Of a stretch of DNA of 12,080 nt, positions 6,080 to 12,080 are shown in pieces. Origin of the DNA: Prevotellaceae bacterium (lineage in GTDB: Bacteria > Bacteroidota > Bacteroidia > Bacteroidales > Bacteroidaceae); the NCBI GenBank assembly GCA_030536165.1, contig JAUNQM010000039.1:1-12080 (forward strand), read 5' to 3'. The notes under the pieces are model-generated. The model was not told the DNA's origin and did no database searches. It saw only the letters and a program-made list of their open reading frames with translations. Within the stretch, counting starts at the first letter, position 1; every line of letters begins with the position of its first letter. The position numbers were made by a program, and so were the translations under genes.

Positions 6080-7352
6080 ACATTTTACCCATTGCGGCTT
6101 TCTTTTGTTTCCAATATTTCGACTCACCAAACTTAAAGCCGAAGCAAAGCTCTGCCGACCAATATAGCTTATCACTCTTTATTGGGAGCGAGCCGTTGCG
6201 ATAACGGTAATAGTTGATACTTCCACGCGCTCCGCCAAAGAGTCTGTCATTATTCCACATCAACGAAAGCCTGCCAACAGCATCAATATCAACTATCGTT
6301 CCGCTATAGCCATACAGTTCAGGCACGGTAAATGCTGAAGGTTCTTCTCCAAATTCTTCATTAAGTTGCTTTATTGTTTCATGAAAGCTATCATTATTTC
6401 CTGACAAATGTTTCACTCCCACGCCCAACGTAGCTGAAGCCCCGACGAGGAAGTTGCGTGCAGGAACCCAGTTGTAGGCATACCCACCCCATAAAGTATA
6501 ATCATCAAACCTCATACATGTGCATAGGGTTGAATGCTTCATTGTCTCGTTGTATTTGTCGAAATATTCAGCAAGTCCCAAGTCATCTTCCGACATCATC
6601 AACATTAATGCAGTTGCCATCGAAAACAGATACATCGAACTCTCTATCTTCTGATGCGTATATCCGACACCTGCAAGTGGACTTCCTGCAGATATCTTCT
6701 GCCGAGCACTTTTCGACCATGCTGCAGGATAAGAGAAACGCTTGTTATTAAATACGTAATACAGATTCGCACCTACCGTGGTTGTCTTTATGAGGCTGCC
6801 CGAAATATCCTCGCTGTTTGACAAGTCCTTAAAAGCATCTGAAAGAGAATAGTTCGGATCGTCATACCCTGGAGTTCCTGGTTCAAAAGTTGGATTATAC
6901 CCGAGAGGATAGTCCGGATGCATTTTCATCTTGGTGATGCTGTAGTCACCACCTGTGCGGCGATAAACGAGGTCGGCATTAAACTTCTGCGAGAATATAC
7001 TTACCCCCAGTTCTTCTTTCTTTCGGTCAGGGTCAGTAATCTGATAATTGAAATCATAGCTTATGCCTCCTGATATAAACCGCCACCCGACGTTGATACC
7101 ACCCTTGTTTGAAGTGTGGCTTTGCATGTCGATTGACACAGCATCAGCATTATCGATGCTTATGTATTCGCGTGAAATCTTGTTCTTCAGCATCACAGAC
7201 CAGTCATAATGCGACTTCTCAACGTATGCAGAATCGACCTCAGTCATCATGGCCGCCAGTTTTTTCACAAACTCCGAATCAAAGATGTTCGCATTCACCT
7301 GCAAGGCAAACACCAGAAAAAGTAAAGATGATATGTATGCTCTGTTTATCAT
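6078..7352 (-). CDS. DUF4421-like secreted or outer-membrane protein
   Basis: Function is unknown. The 424-residue product begins with a typical signal peptide, MINRAYISSLLFLVFALQ, with likely cleavage near ALQVNA/NIF (residue 21-22). The mature chain has many alternating aromatic/hydrophobic strands with Tyr, Gly and Trp, such as INVGWRFISGGISYDFNYQ (86-104), SQKFNADLVYRRTGGDY (121-137) and a C-terminal KLYWSAELCFGFKFG (395-409). This suggests an outer-membrane beta-barrel and matches what I remember of the Bacteroidota family DUF4421, where the RF...G.SYDF and YRRTG.D segments recur. The family name is from memory. The ATG lies directly after a run of Ts (plus strand) and an octamer repeat; no promoter box was found, and thiED ends 59 bases upstream, so it may be the distal gene of the thi transcript. 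The last residues MGKM and the stop fall in repeat DNA. Confidence 0.85.
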   Translation of the reverse strand: MINRAYISSLLFLVFALQVNANIFDSEFVKKLAAMMTEVDSAYVEKSHYDWSVMLKNKISREYISIDNADAVSIDMQSHTSNKGGINVGWRFISGGISYDFNYQITDPDRKKEELGVSIFSQKFNADLVYRRTGGDYSITKMKMHPDYPLGYNPTFEPGTPGYDDPNYSLSDAFKDLSNSEDISGSLIKTTTVGANLYYVFNNKRFSYPAAWSKSARQKISAGSPLAGVGYTHQKIESSMYLFSMATALMLMMSEDDLGLAEYFDKYNETMKHSTLCTCMRFDDYTLWGGYAYNWVPARNFLVGASATLGVGVKHLSGNNDSFHETIKQLNEEFGEEPSAFTVPELYGYSGTIVDIDAVGRLSLMWNNDRLFGGARGSINYYRYRNGSLPIKSDKLYWSAELCFGFKFGESKYWKQKKAAMGKM

Positions 7353-7354
7353 TT

Positions 7355-7402
7355 TTTTTGCGGTTATACGGTTTTGCGGTTTTCGAGATTTCGATGTTTC
7401 GA
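7355..7402 (-). repeat. Octamer quasi-repeat in the leader of the DUF4421 gene
   Basis: Six adjacent 8-base units occupy nearly the whole gap between thiED and the next gene. On the plus strand they read TTTTTGCG, GTTATACG, GTTTTGCG, GTTTTCGA, GATTTCGA, TGTTTCGA. On the gene's own strand they form an A-rich, weakly structured leader ending a few bases before the ATG. No -7 box is visible in it. Confidence 0.65.
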
Positions 7403-7411
7403 GGGGTAAAT

Positions 7412-7425
7412 TTACAACCTACAAC
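7412..7425 (-). repeat. Two heptamer units forming the thiED stop
   Basis: TTACAAC and CTACAAC are adjacent heptamers of the same type as those before murB. On the minus strand they encode the last codons and the TAA stop of thiED. Two units alone could be chance; the match to the murB tracts makes it worth noting. Confidence 0.45.
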
Positions 7426-8875
7426 CAAAGAAATGATCCACAGGCCCATGGCCATTGCCTATTTTAAGATTCTTTGCAGCTTCTATTGCCTGCGAAATAT
7501 ACTCCTTAGCGGCCTTGGCAGCATCGTTGAGGTCAAGTCCTTGTGCAAGATATGATGCAAACGCCGACGAGAGCGTGCAGCCCGTTCCATGTGTATTACG
7601 CGAAATAATACGCAATGACTTCAGTTCTATTACAGCATCTTCCTCTGCATTATAGAAGACATCCACCACGCTTTCATCACTCAAATGCCCAGCCTTCATC
7701 ATCACTGAAACCTTTCCGTTTACAGAAAGCATACGTGCAGCCTTGCGCAAATCTGCCTGACAAGTAATTCTCTCACCCGTTAGTATCTCCGCCTCAGGTA
7801 TGTTCGGAGTGATAACTCGTGCTATTGGTATAAGTTCGTTCTTTAATGTCGCTATGGCCGATTCTTCAATGAGTCTGTGCCCTGACGTTGAAACCATAAC
7901 AGGGTCGAGGACTATGTTGTTTCTGCCTTTTATACTTTCAGACACGACATGAACGACTTCAGCAGCATGGAGCATACCTATCTTTATTGCGTCTGCGCCA
8001 ATATCGGTGAGCACGGCTTTGATTTGTGCTGCTATGATGTCGGTAGGTACAGGACAAACAGCCTCTACGCCTAATGTGTTCTGAACGGTCACAGCCGTAA
8101 TAGCACTCGCAGCGTAACTGCCAGTTGCACTTATCGCCTTTATGTCGGCTTGTATTCCAGCTCCTCCCCCACTATCGCTACCGGCTATAGTCAAGACTTT
8201 AGGCAACTGGAGTGGTGTCATCGCCTCCACAGCTATCCCTCCCCCTACGGGGGGAAGGTTGAGGGGGGCTATCTCTTTTGCCGCGCGTCTTGGGTCATCG
8301 ACACCCATGATTGCCGATACCACAGCCATGCCGTCCGTGCCTGTGGACATTACCTCTGCTGCCGTCTGCTGATTCATTCCGCCGATGCCAACAGTTGGGT
8401 GTAAGGACATTTCAACGGCCTTCTTTAATCCTTCAATGCCGAAAGGCTTTGCGGTATCCGTTTTAGTAGGCGTTGCAAATACAGGCGAGACACCAATGTA
8501 ATCAACATCGAGTTTATTCGCTCGCTCTATGTCGGCAAAGCTCTCGACCGACAATCCAATAATCTTTCTCTTGCCCAAGAGTTTCCTTGCCATCTCGTAC
8601 GGCATGTCGCTCTGCCCGATGTGCACACCATCAGCATCAACAGCAAGTGCCACATCTATTCTATCGTTGATAATCAAAGGCACGCCTATGCCGTGCAGGC
8701 GTGCTTTTAATCTCTGCGCAAGCTGAATAAAATCGTTTGTCGAGAGATTTTTTTCGCGGAGTTGTACCATTGTGACACCTCCAGCCACGGCTTCCATCAC
8801 CACATCTTCCAGTTTCCTACCTCTCAGGAAACTACTATCCGTCACTAAGTATAATCGTAATTTATTTCTGTCCAT
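7412..8875 (-). CDS. thiED: Bifunctional thiamine phosphate synthase / HMP(-P) kinase (ThiE-ThiD fusion)
   Basis: The N-terminal half joins HMP-PP and thiazole phosphate to thiamine phosphate; the C-terminal half phosphorylates HMP and HMP-P. ThiE (about 5-200) shows QLREK at 38-42, NDR at 70-72, DGVHIGQSD at 82-90, GVSPVFATPTKTD at 128-140 and GIGG at 163-166. ThiD (about 226-482) shows AGSDSGGGAGIQAD at 231-244, LDPVMVSTSG at 323-332, the anion-hole motif HGTGCTLSSA at 429-438 with Cys433, and NGHGPVDHF near the end. The 487 residues equal both domains plus a linker of about 25. The linker contains a 12-codon GC-rich insertion (8232-8273) flanked by a direct repeat. The ATG overlaps the thiM stop by 14 bases, indicating translational coupling. 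The final residues GCRL and the stop come from two heptamers, so the C-terminus may have been altered by repeat DNA. Confidence 0.96.
   Translation of the reverse strand: MDRNKLRLYLVTDSSFLRGRKLEDVVMEAVAGGVTMVQLREKNLSTNDFIQLAQRLKARLHGIGVPLIINDRIDVALAVDADGVHIGQSDMPYEMARKLLGKRKIIGLSVESFADIERANKLDVDYIGVSPVFATPTKTDTAKPFGIEGLKKAVEMSLHPTVGIGGMNQQTAAEVMSTGTDGMAVVSAIMGVDDPRRAAKEIAPLNLPPVGGGIAVEAMTPLQLPKVLTIAGSDSGGGAGIQADIKAISATGSYAASAITAVTVQNTLGVEAVCPVPTDIIAAQIKAVLTDIGADAIKIGMLHAAEVVHVVSESIKGRNNIVLDPVMVSTSGHRLIEESAIATLKNELIPIARVITPNIPEAEILTGERITCQADLRKAARMLSVNGKVSVMMKAGHLSDESVVDVFYNAEEDAVIELKSLRIISRNTHGTGCTLSSAFASYLAQGLDLNDAAKAAKEYISQAIEAAKNLKIGNGHGPVDHFFGCRL
8232..8273. repeat. 36-bp GC-rich insertion in thiED with 6-bp flanking direct repeat
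   Basis: GCTATC occurs at 8232-8237 and again at 8268-8273 and encloses a 30-base GC-rich block containing a CCCCC-TAC-GGGGG hairpin (8241-8253). The period is 36 bases, exactly 12 codons, so the reading frame is kept. On the protein the flanks are Ile-Ala on both sides (202-203 and 214-215) and the insert reads PLNLPPVGGG. Deleting one period would leave a continuous linker EIAVEAM. Confidence 0.8.
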
Positions 8876-9545
8876 AGAGATTATCCAAAAACATAGGAAT
8901 GAAACTTCCTGTCCCCTTGCACTCTAAAGCAGCTTTCTCACCAGCCTTTCCCATAAGCGTCATTGCCTCAACTGCAGCATCGAATGCGACCTTGCCTTTT
9001 CCCATGAAGGCGGCACACAGTGCCGACGACACGCACCCTGTCGCAGTCACATCGGCCATCATCGGATGCCCGATGCGTAACCTCTCGGTTTGCTTGCCGT
9101 CAGTAATCACGTCCTCCTTGCCACTTTGCACCACCACGCAACCTAAATATGTGGCAAGAGCACGAGGTGTGAGGTTCAGGCCGAGCGAACTACATAATGC
9201 AGCTATTTCCGACTGGTTTCCTCGGATGATGCTTGGTTTATATGTTTTTATGAGTTCCGTGCACGTCTTTAGTCGTATCTCCGTCATGTTTACAGCCACA
9301 GGGTCGAGCACCCACGGTCGTTCTAAATCCCTTGCAGCAGCGACAGCAATCTTCATGGCATCAACCTGCTGACGGTCAATACAGCCAATATTCACCATCA
9401 AGGCATCACATTGAGCCACAAGTTCCCCCATCTCCTCAGGGCAGAACGACATAAGAGGCTCTGCCCCCACAGCGAGCAAAGCATTAGCGGTGAAGTTCAT
9501 CGCCACATAGTTAGTTATGCAATGTACCAATGGTTTCATGTTCAT
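8862..9545 (-). CDS. thiM: Hydroxyethylthiazole kinase
   Basis: ThiM phosphorylates 4-methyl-5-(2-hydroxyethyl)thiazole with ATP, the salvage route to the thiazole half of thiamine. Family motifs are clear: LVHCITNYV at the N-terminus, ANALLAVGAEPLM, the GNQSEI motif (GNxxEI type), the SGKEDVITDG strand, and DVTATGCVSSAL with the catalytic Cys in the ATP/anion-hole loop. The length, about 227 residues, is slightly shorter than the usual 260-270. The frame extends to a TTG at 9560, but that codon lies inside the predicted -7 box, so it cannot be on the transcript. I chose ATG 9543-9545; ATG 9537-9539 is equally possible. The gene heads a minus-strand unit with thiED, which it overlaps by 14 bases. 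Confidence 0.94.
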   Translation of the reverse strand: MNMKPLVHCITNYVAMNFTANALLAVGAEPLMSFCPEEMGELVAQCDALMVNIGCIDRQQVDAMKIAVAAARDLERPWVLDPVAVNMTEIRLKTCTELIKTYKPSIIRGNQSEIAALCSSLGLNLTPRALATYLGCVVVQSGKEDVITDGKQTERLRIGHPMMADVTATGCVSSALCAAFMGKGKVAFDAAVEAMTLMGKAGEKAALECKGTGSFIPMFLDNLYGQK

Positions 9546-9557
9546 TCTTTTGCTGTG

Positions 9558-9589
9558 CAAAGATACGATTTAGTGAGCGATTTACCAAA
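9558..9589 (-). promoter_or_regulatory. Predicted thiM-thiED promoter
   Basis: Minus strand: -7 box TATCTTTG (9558-9565) and TTTG -33 element (9586-9589) spaced 20 bases. The inferred start is around 9550-9552, leaving only about 5 to 15 bases of leader before the thiM ATG. That is far too short for a TPP riboswitch. Confidence 0.7.
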
Positions 9590-9633
9590 TTTATTTGAGT
9601 AAATCCGAGCGTGAGTATCTAAAACCGTAGGTT

Positions 9634-9761
9634 AAAGTTAGTGCAAATCGAATACAATACAAAATGAAAAGCAAAGTTTTTCATTTTTATTGTTAAGATG
9701 CAGCCTAACTTGGGCGAAACCAAAGTTAGTGCAAGTTGAGTGAAATACAAAATAAAAATGC
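9634..9761. repeat. Direct repeat pair with internal hairpins
   Basis: AAAGTTAGTGCAA occurs at 9634-9646 and 9722-9734, 88 bases apart. After nine variable bases both copies continue with AATACAAAAT, so about 38 bases match with a few differences. Between them are a perfect 10-bp stem AAAATGAAAA/TTTTCATTTT (9661-9670 with 9678-9687) and a second hairpin CTAACTTGG/CCAAAGTTAG (9705-9729, one bulge). The layout fits a small non-autonomous dispersed element. I recall similar sequence between Prevotella genes but cannot confirm it here. Confidence 0.65.
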
Positions 9762-9847
9762 AAAAATAACAAACAACGAAGCTACTTGTCGTATATCATC
9801 AGTCATGTCGTTGCATTGCCTTCATTCACTTGACGCGTTAAGTCGAA

Positions 9848-9867
9848 AAAAGTTTTGAAAAACTTTT
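9848..9867. repeat. AAAAGTTTT/AAAACTTTT inverted repeat
   Basis: A perfect 9-bp inverted repeat with a 2-base centre sits inside a larger, looser symmetric region bounded by CTTGACG (9829-9835) and CGTCAAG (9924-9930). GACGCGT also occurs twice in the region (9832-9838 and 9881-9887). Function is unknown. Confidence 0.45.
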
Positions 9868-9934
9868 CCCGAGTATATGCGACGCGTAAAGCAACGAGAG
9901 TTGACGAGTAAGAAAACGGTTTACGTCAAGACAT

Positions 9935-9980
9935 AAAAAAGCCCTTTATCCTTGACTTTGGGATTGCAAAGATAAAGGGC
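9935..9980 (-). terminator. Intrinsic terminator of the susC-susD operon
   Basis: GCCCTTTATC (9941-9950) and GATAAAGGGC (9971-9980) form a perfect 10-bp stem around a 20-base loop. On the minus strand it is followed by six Ts (9935-9940). It begins 22 bases after the susD stop. Confidence 0.88.
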
Positions 9981-10001
9981 GATTATAAAGTTTCTATTGT
10001 A

Positions 10002-11912
10002 TCAATTGAATGGCAGGAACCAGTTCTTTGGTTCGAGGAGGCTTACCTTTGGCTGCTTGTAGTCGAGCTTTGAGGCGAGCCACTTGCTGCCGTAGTTTGC
10101 ACCGTACGTGCTGTCCTGGTTCTTATGACGTGCTATGCGGCAAAGGTCGTAGAAGCGTGAGCCTTCAAATGCGAACTCCATTGCATACTCGTCGCAGAGG
10201 AGGTCTTCGATGGCATTGATTGTGTCTGCCTTGCAATTCGTGATGTTCATATCAGGGAACTGCGCTGCGAGACGTGTCATCTTGTTGCCTACCTCTATCA
10301 CCATCTGATAAGGCGAAAGCAATCCGCCCACAGCTCCACATCCGTGTCCGTGTATGCCTTGCATCTCATCTGCAGGGAAGCGGCTGACGTTCTCTGACGA
10401 GAGGAATGGGATTGTGGTCCTGAGCATGTTGTAAGTCTCTGGGGTGATGTATCGTGTTGAGTCGCCTGTGCCGTCAGCCACGTAATCAATCACCTTCTGC
10501 GAAAGGCCATCCTTCAAGATGCAGAATGCAGCGTCAGGATAGCCCATGCGGTTGAGTGCTTCTGCGAGGTGGAGATAGATGGTTGAGTTTCTATAGAGGA
10601 TGATGTTTGCGTTGCGAACCTTAGGCACCCATACGAGGGTGGAGTCTTCTCCTTCTCCTGTAGAGAGTATATTAGCTCGTCCATCACCTATAGGGGCGCA
10701 TACTGGTGTGCGCTGAACGGAAGTCTGATCCTTGAGACTATAATAGTAGAAGCCTGCGCTATCAGTAATAGCGTAGTAAGAATCAGATGGCTGTATCTGC
10801 AATTCACGCACTTGTGGGCATGAGCCTGAACGGTCGGTAGAATAGTAGTCGTAGCCGAATGCGAGTGGTATATCGGTCGTACAACCTCTGGTATAATTGA
10901 CTGCCATTGGTATGTAAGTGACTACATCAAGAGGTGATGCGCTGCTTACGAAGATAGACGACCACTGGTTTCCACCACCAAACTCGGTTTGGTTCTTCTG
11001 ATTATCATAGTCGCTTGGCATTTCGCTCCACCAGTGGCGACCGCGGGCCTGTGCCACAATCTTGTTTGTTGTGGTTGATATAGACTGCGCATTACGGAGA
11101 TAGCGGAAATAAGACTCTGCTGCTTCCTTGTATTTTCCAACTTCGAGATACAGCTCGCCCATGATTACATCGACAGGAATGAAGCAAAGCGCAGGGTTTA
11201 AAGTCTTGCTCTGTCCCCAGTTAGTTGTACCTATGTTTATGGATGAAGTGCTGAATGTAGGCACCGAAAGACCTGCAAACGGCTTGAGGTTGGCAGTCTC
11301 GGCTTCAACAATCTGCTCAAGAGTGTATTCTGGGAAGTTGTTGTCGTCAATCTGCGAGATAGATGTGAGCGACTCTGTATAGTAAGGCACTCGCTCGTAG
11401 AGACGTCCTAACTGAAGATATGCCCACGCGCGGAAGGCAGCAATGGCTGCGTACTCGTTGATGACGACGTTGACAGCACCTGTGGTGAGCGTTGTATCGC
11501 GGTGTTCGAGATAGTAATTGCAGTTGTTGATTACCTTATAATATACGTATGCGCTATCATACTTATTCGTGCCTGTGGCTGAGAAGTCGGCAAGCTGGCG
11601 CAAGTTGTTATCGGTATATTGCTTGGTAGTCGATACCATATCGCCTCGCATCTCACCGATGAAGAAGTACTGGTCGGCAAGTTGCTGCATAGCCTGCATG
11701 ACTCCGAAGGCATAGAACACAGAGTCTGTCTTTGTGTTCAGTTCAGGGTCGAAAACCTGACGGCTGCTCGACGTCTCAAGCATATCGGAACAAGAGCCAA
11801 GCAACATGGCAAATGCCAATGTAGCAATTGACAATTGACAATTGTTAATTGACAAATTAAACCACTTTTTCATAAATCTGGAAATCTGTATTTCTTTACT
11901 TTTATAAATCAT
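10002..11912 (-). CDS. SusD/RagB-family nutrient-binding outer-membrane lipoprotein
   Basis: SusD-like proteins are surface lipoproteins that form a lid on a SusC-type TonB-dependent transporter and bind glycan or peptide for import. From ATG 11912 the product has 636 residues, with lipobox LGSC and Cys41 followed by SDMLE, an acidic start typical of surface-exported Bacteroidota lipoproteins. TPR-like helices appear at 153-178 (AAIAAFRAWAYLQLGRLYE core) and 440-455; the C-terminal SusD motif EYAMEFAFEGSRFYDLCR is at about 575-592. GIHGHGCG (519-526) recalls a motif in some SusD subfamilies. AAGGAGG (11921-11927) lies 8 bases before ATG 11912, which favours that start; ATG 11873 gives a more normal signal peptide (MKKWF) but has no such site. 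The signal-peptide region contains heptamer repeats. susC ends just upstream. The ligand cannot be told, as no glycoside hydrolase is in the window. Confidence 0.93.
   Translation of the reverse strand: MIYKSKEIQISRFMKKWFNLSINNCQLSIATLAFAMLLGSCSDMLETSSSRQVFDPELNTKTDSVFYAFGVMQAMQQLADQYFFIGEMRGDMVSTTKQYTDNNLRQLADFSATGTNKYDSAYVYYKVINNCNYYLEHRDTTLTTGAVNVVINEYAAIAAFRAWAYLQLGRLYERVPYYTESLTSISQIDDNNFPEYTLEQIVEAETANLKPFAGLSVPTFSTSSINIGTTNWGQSKTLNPALCFIPVDVIMGELYLEVGKYKEAAESYFRYLRNAQSISTTTNKIVAQARGRHWWSEMPSDYDNQKNQTEFGGGNQWSSIFVSSASPLDVVTYIPMAVNYTRGCTTDIPLAFGYDYYSTDRSGSCPQVRELQIQPSDSYYAITDSAGFYYYSLKDQTSVQRTPVCAPIGDGRANILSTGEGEDSTLVWVPKVRNANIILYRNSTIYLHLAEALNRMGYPDAAFCILKDGLSQKVIDYVADGTGDSTRYITPETYNMLRTTIPFLSSENVSRFPADEMQGIHGHGCGAVGGLLSPYQMVIEVGNKMTRLAAQFPDMNITNCKADTINAIEDLLCDEYAMEFAFEGSRFYDLCRIARHKNQDSTYGANYGSKWLASKLDYKQPKVSLLEPKNWFLPFN
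11825..11852. repeat. CAATTGA heptamer tract inside the susD signal peptide
   Basis: Four consecutive 7-base units (CAATTGA twice, CAATTGT, TAATTGA) lie within coding sequence. On the minus strand they are translated as SINNCQLSI between the basic N-region and the hydrophobic core of the signal peptide. The intact units are free of stop codons on that strand in all frames, so such a tract can be tolerated in a gene. Confidence 0.8.
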
Positions 11913-11920
11913 AATCATTT

Positions 11921-11927
11921 CCTCCTT
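11921..11927 (-). promoter_or_regulatory. Shine-Dalgarno sequence of susD
   Basis: AAGGAGG is the only strong Shine-Dalgarno match noted before a gene start in this window. It is 8 bases before ATG 11912 and 2 bases before ATG 11918, and sits between the susC stop and susD, so it decides for 11912. The alternative ATG at 11873 is 47 bases away. Confidence 0.6.
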
Positions 11928-11928
11928 A

Positions 11929-12080
11929 TTAAAGATTGATTTTTACTCCGACAGAGAAGCTACGGCTCTGAGGCAGGTTGCCACAATCAATGCCCTGATA
12001 GAGCACTCCGTTGCCTGCGCTGAACTCAGGGTCGCTGCCCTTATACTTGGTGATAGTGAAGAGGTTCTGTGCCTCGCCCC
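11929..12080 (-). CDS. SusC/RagA-family TonB-dependent receptor, C-terminal end
   Basis: Only the last 50 codons are present; the rest lies beyond the right edge. The reading frame encodes GEAQNLFTITKYKGSDPE followed by a short loop, then GIDCGNLPQSRSFSVGVKINL and a TAA stop at 11929-11931. The AQNLFTITKYKG(S/L)DPE segment and the closing RSFSVGVKINL beta strand are hallmarks of the end of SusC-type outer-membrane transporters. susD follows within about 16 bases, the standard susC-susD order. The frame is too short to appear as a complete gene but is unambiguous. Confidence 0.92.
   Translation of the reverse strand, partial: GEAQNLFTITKYKGSDPEFSAGNGVLYQGIDCGNLPQSRSFSVGVKINL

Larger units (their letters stand above)
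9566..10001. other. Non-coding, repeat-rich region between susD and thiM
   Basis: No gene is seen in these 436 bases. On the thiM side is the thiM promoter. It is followed by the paired direct repeats (9634-9671 and 9722-9761), a structured stretch with CTTGACG/CGTCAAG inverted ends (9829-9930), and the susD terminator (9935-9980). No TPP riboswitch consensus was recognised on either strand. Confidence 0.7.

Noticed and set aside
9546..9560. TTG start for thiM at 9560
   Set aside because: The codon overlaps the predicted -7 box, so it would not be in the transcript.
9566..10001. TPP riboswitch upstream of thiM
   Set aside because: None of the conserved TPP riboswitch blocks was recognisable on the minus strand, and the predicted transcription start leaves no room for it.

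Overview
The window looks like a chromosomal segment of a Bacteroidales bacterium, most likely Prevotella or a close relative. The evidence is the set of TAnnTTTG -7 boxes with a TTTG element about 20 bases upstream, the general lack of Shine-Dalgarno sequences, a SusC/SusD pair, a Rho with a very long N-terminal insertion, a DUF4421-type envelope protein, and the many short-period repeats between genes. The genus is an inference. No phage, transposase, CRISPR array, tRNA or rRNA was seen.

Layout. Bases 1-1314 (minus) hold the N-terminal 438 residues of transcription terminator Rho, cut by the window edge. Bases 1315-1905 are non-coding and carry two divergent promoters (rho, galM) and a 99-bp array of four ACACCTWAGGTGT palindromes. 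On the plus strand follow galM (mutarotase) and galK (galactokinase), a probable terminator, an uncharacterised lipoprotein gene whose signal peptide is encoded through that terminator, and murB (peptidoglycan synthesis). Convergent to murB is a minus-strand gene for a DUF4421-like secreted or outer-membrane protein. Upstream of it on the same strand are a thiE-thiD fusion and thiM, overlapping by 14 bases, which together form a thiamine salvage unit. A repeat-rich non-coding stretch and a clear intrinsic terminator separate these from susD and the last 50 residues of susC, the end of a glycan-uptake operon that enters from the right edge.

How the genes work together. GalM and GalK are the first two Leloir steps for galactose. 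ThiM phosphorylates thiazole, ThiD phosphorylates the pyrimidine, and ThiE joins them to thiamine phosphate; no de novo genes are in the window. SusC/SusD take up an unidentified glycan. MurB, the lipoprotein and the DUF4421 protein concern the cell envelope.

The genes are conventional; the unusual material is repeat DNA at gene edges and inside genes. It includes heptamer tracts on both sides of murB, in the thiED stop region and inside the susD signal peptide, an octamer tract before the DUF4421 gene, a 36-bp GC-rich in-frame insertion flanked by a 6-bp direct repeat in the ThiE-ThiD linker, and the palindrome array upstream of galM. No wholly new multi-gene system was recognised.
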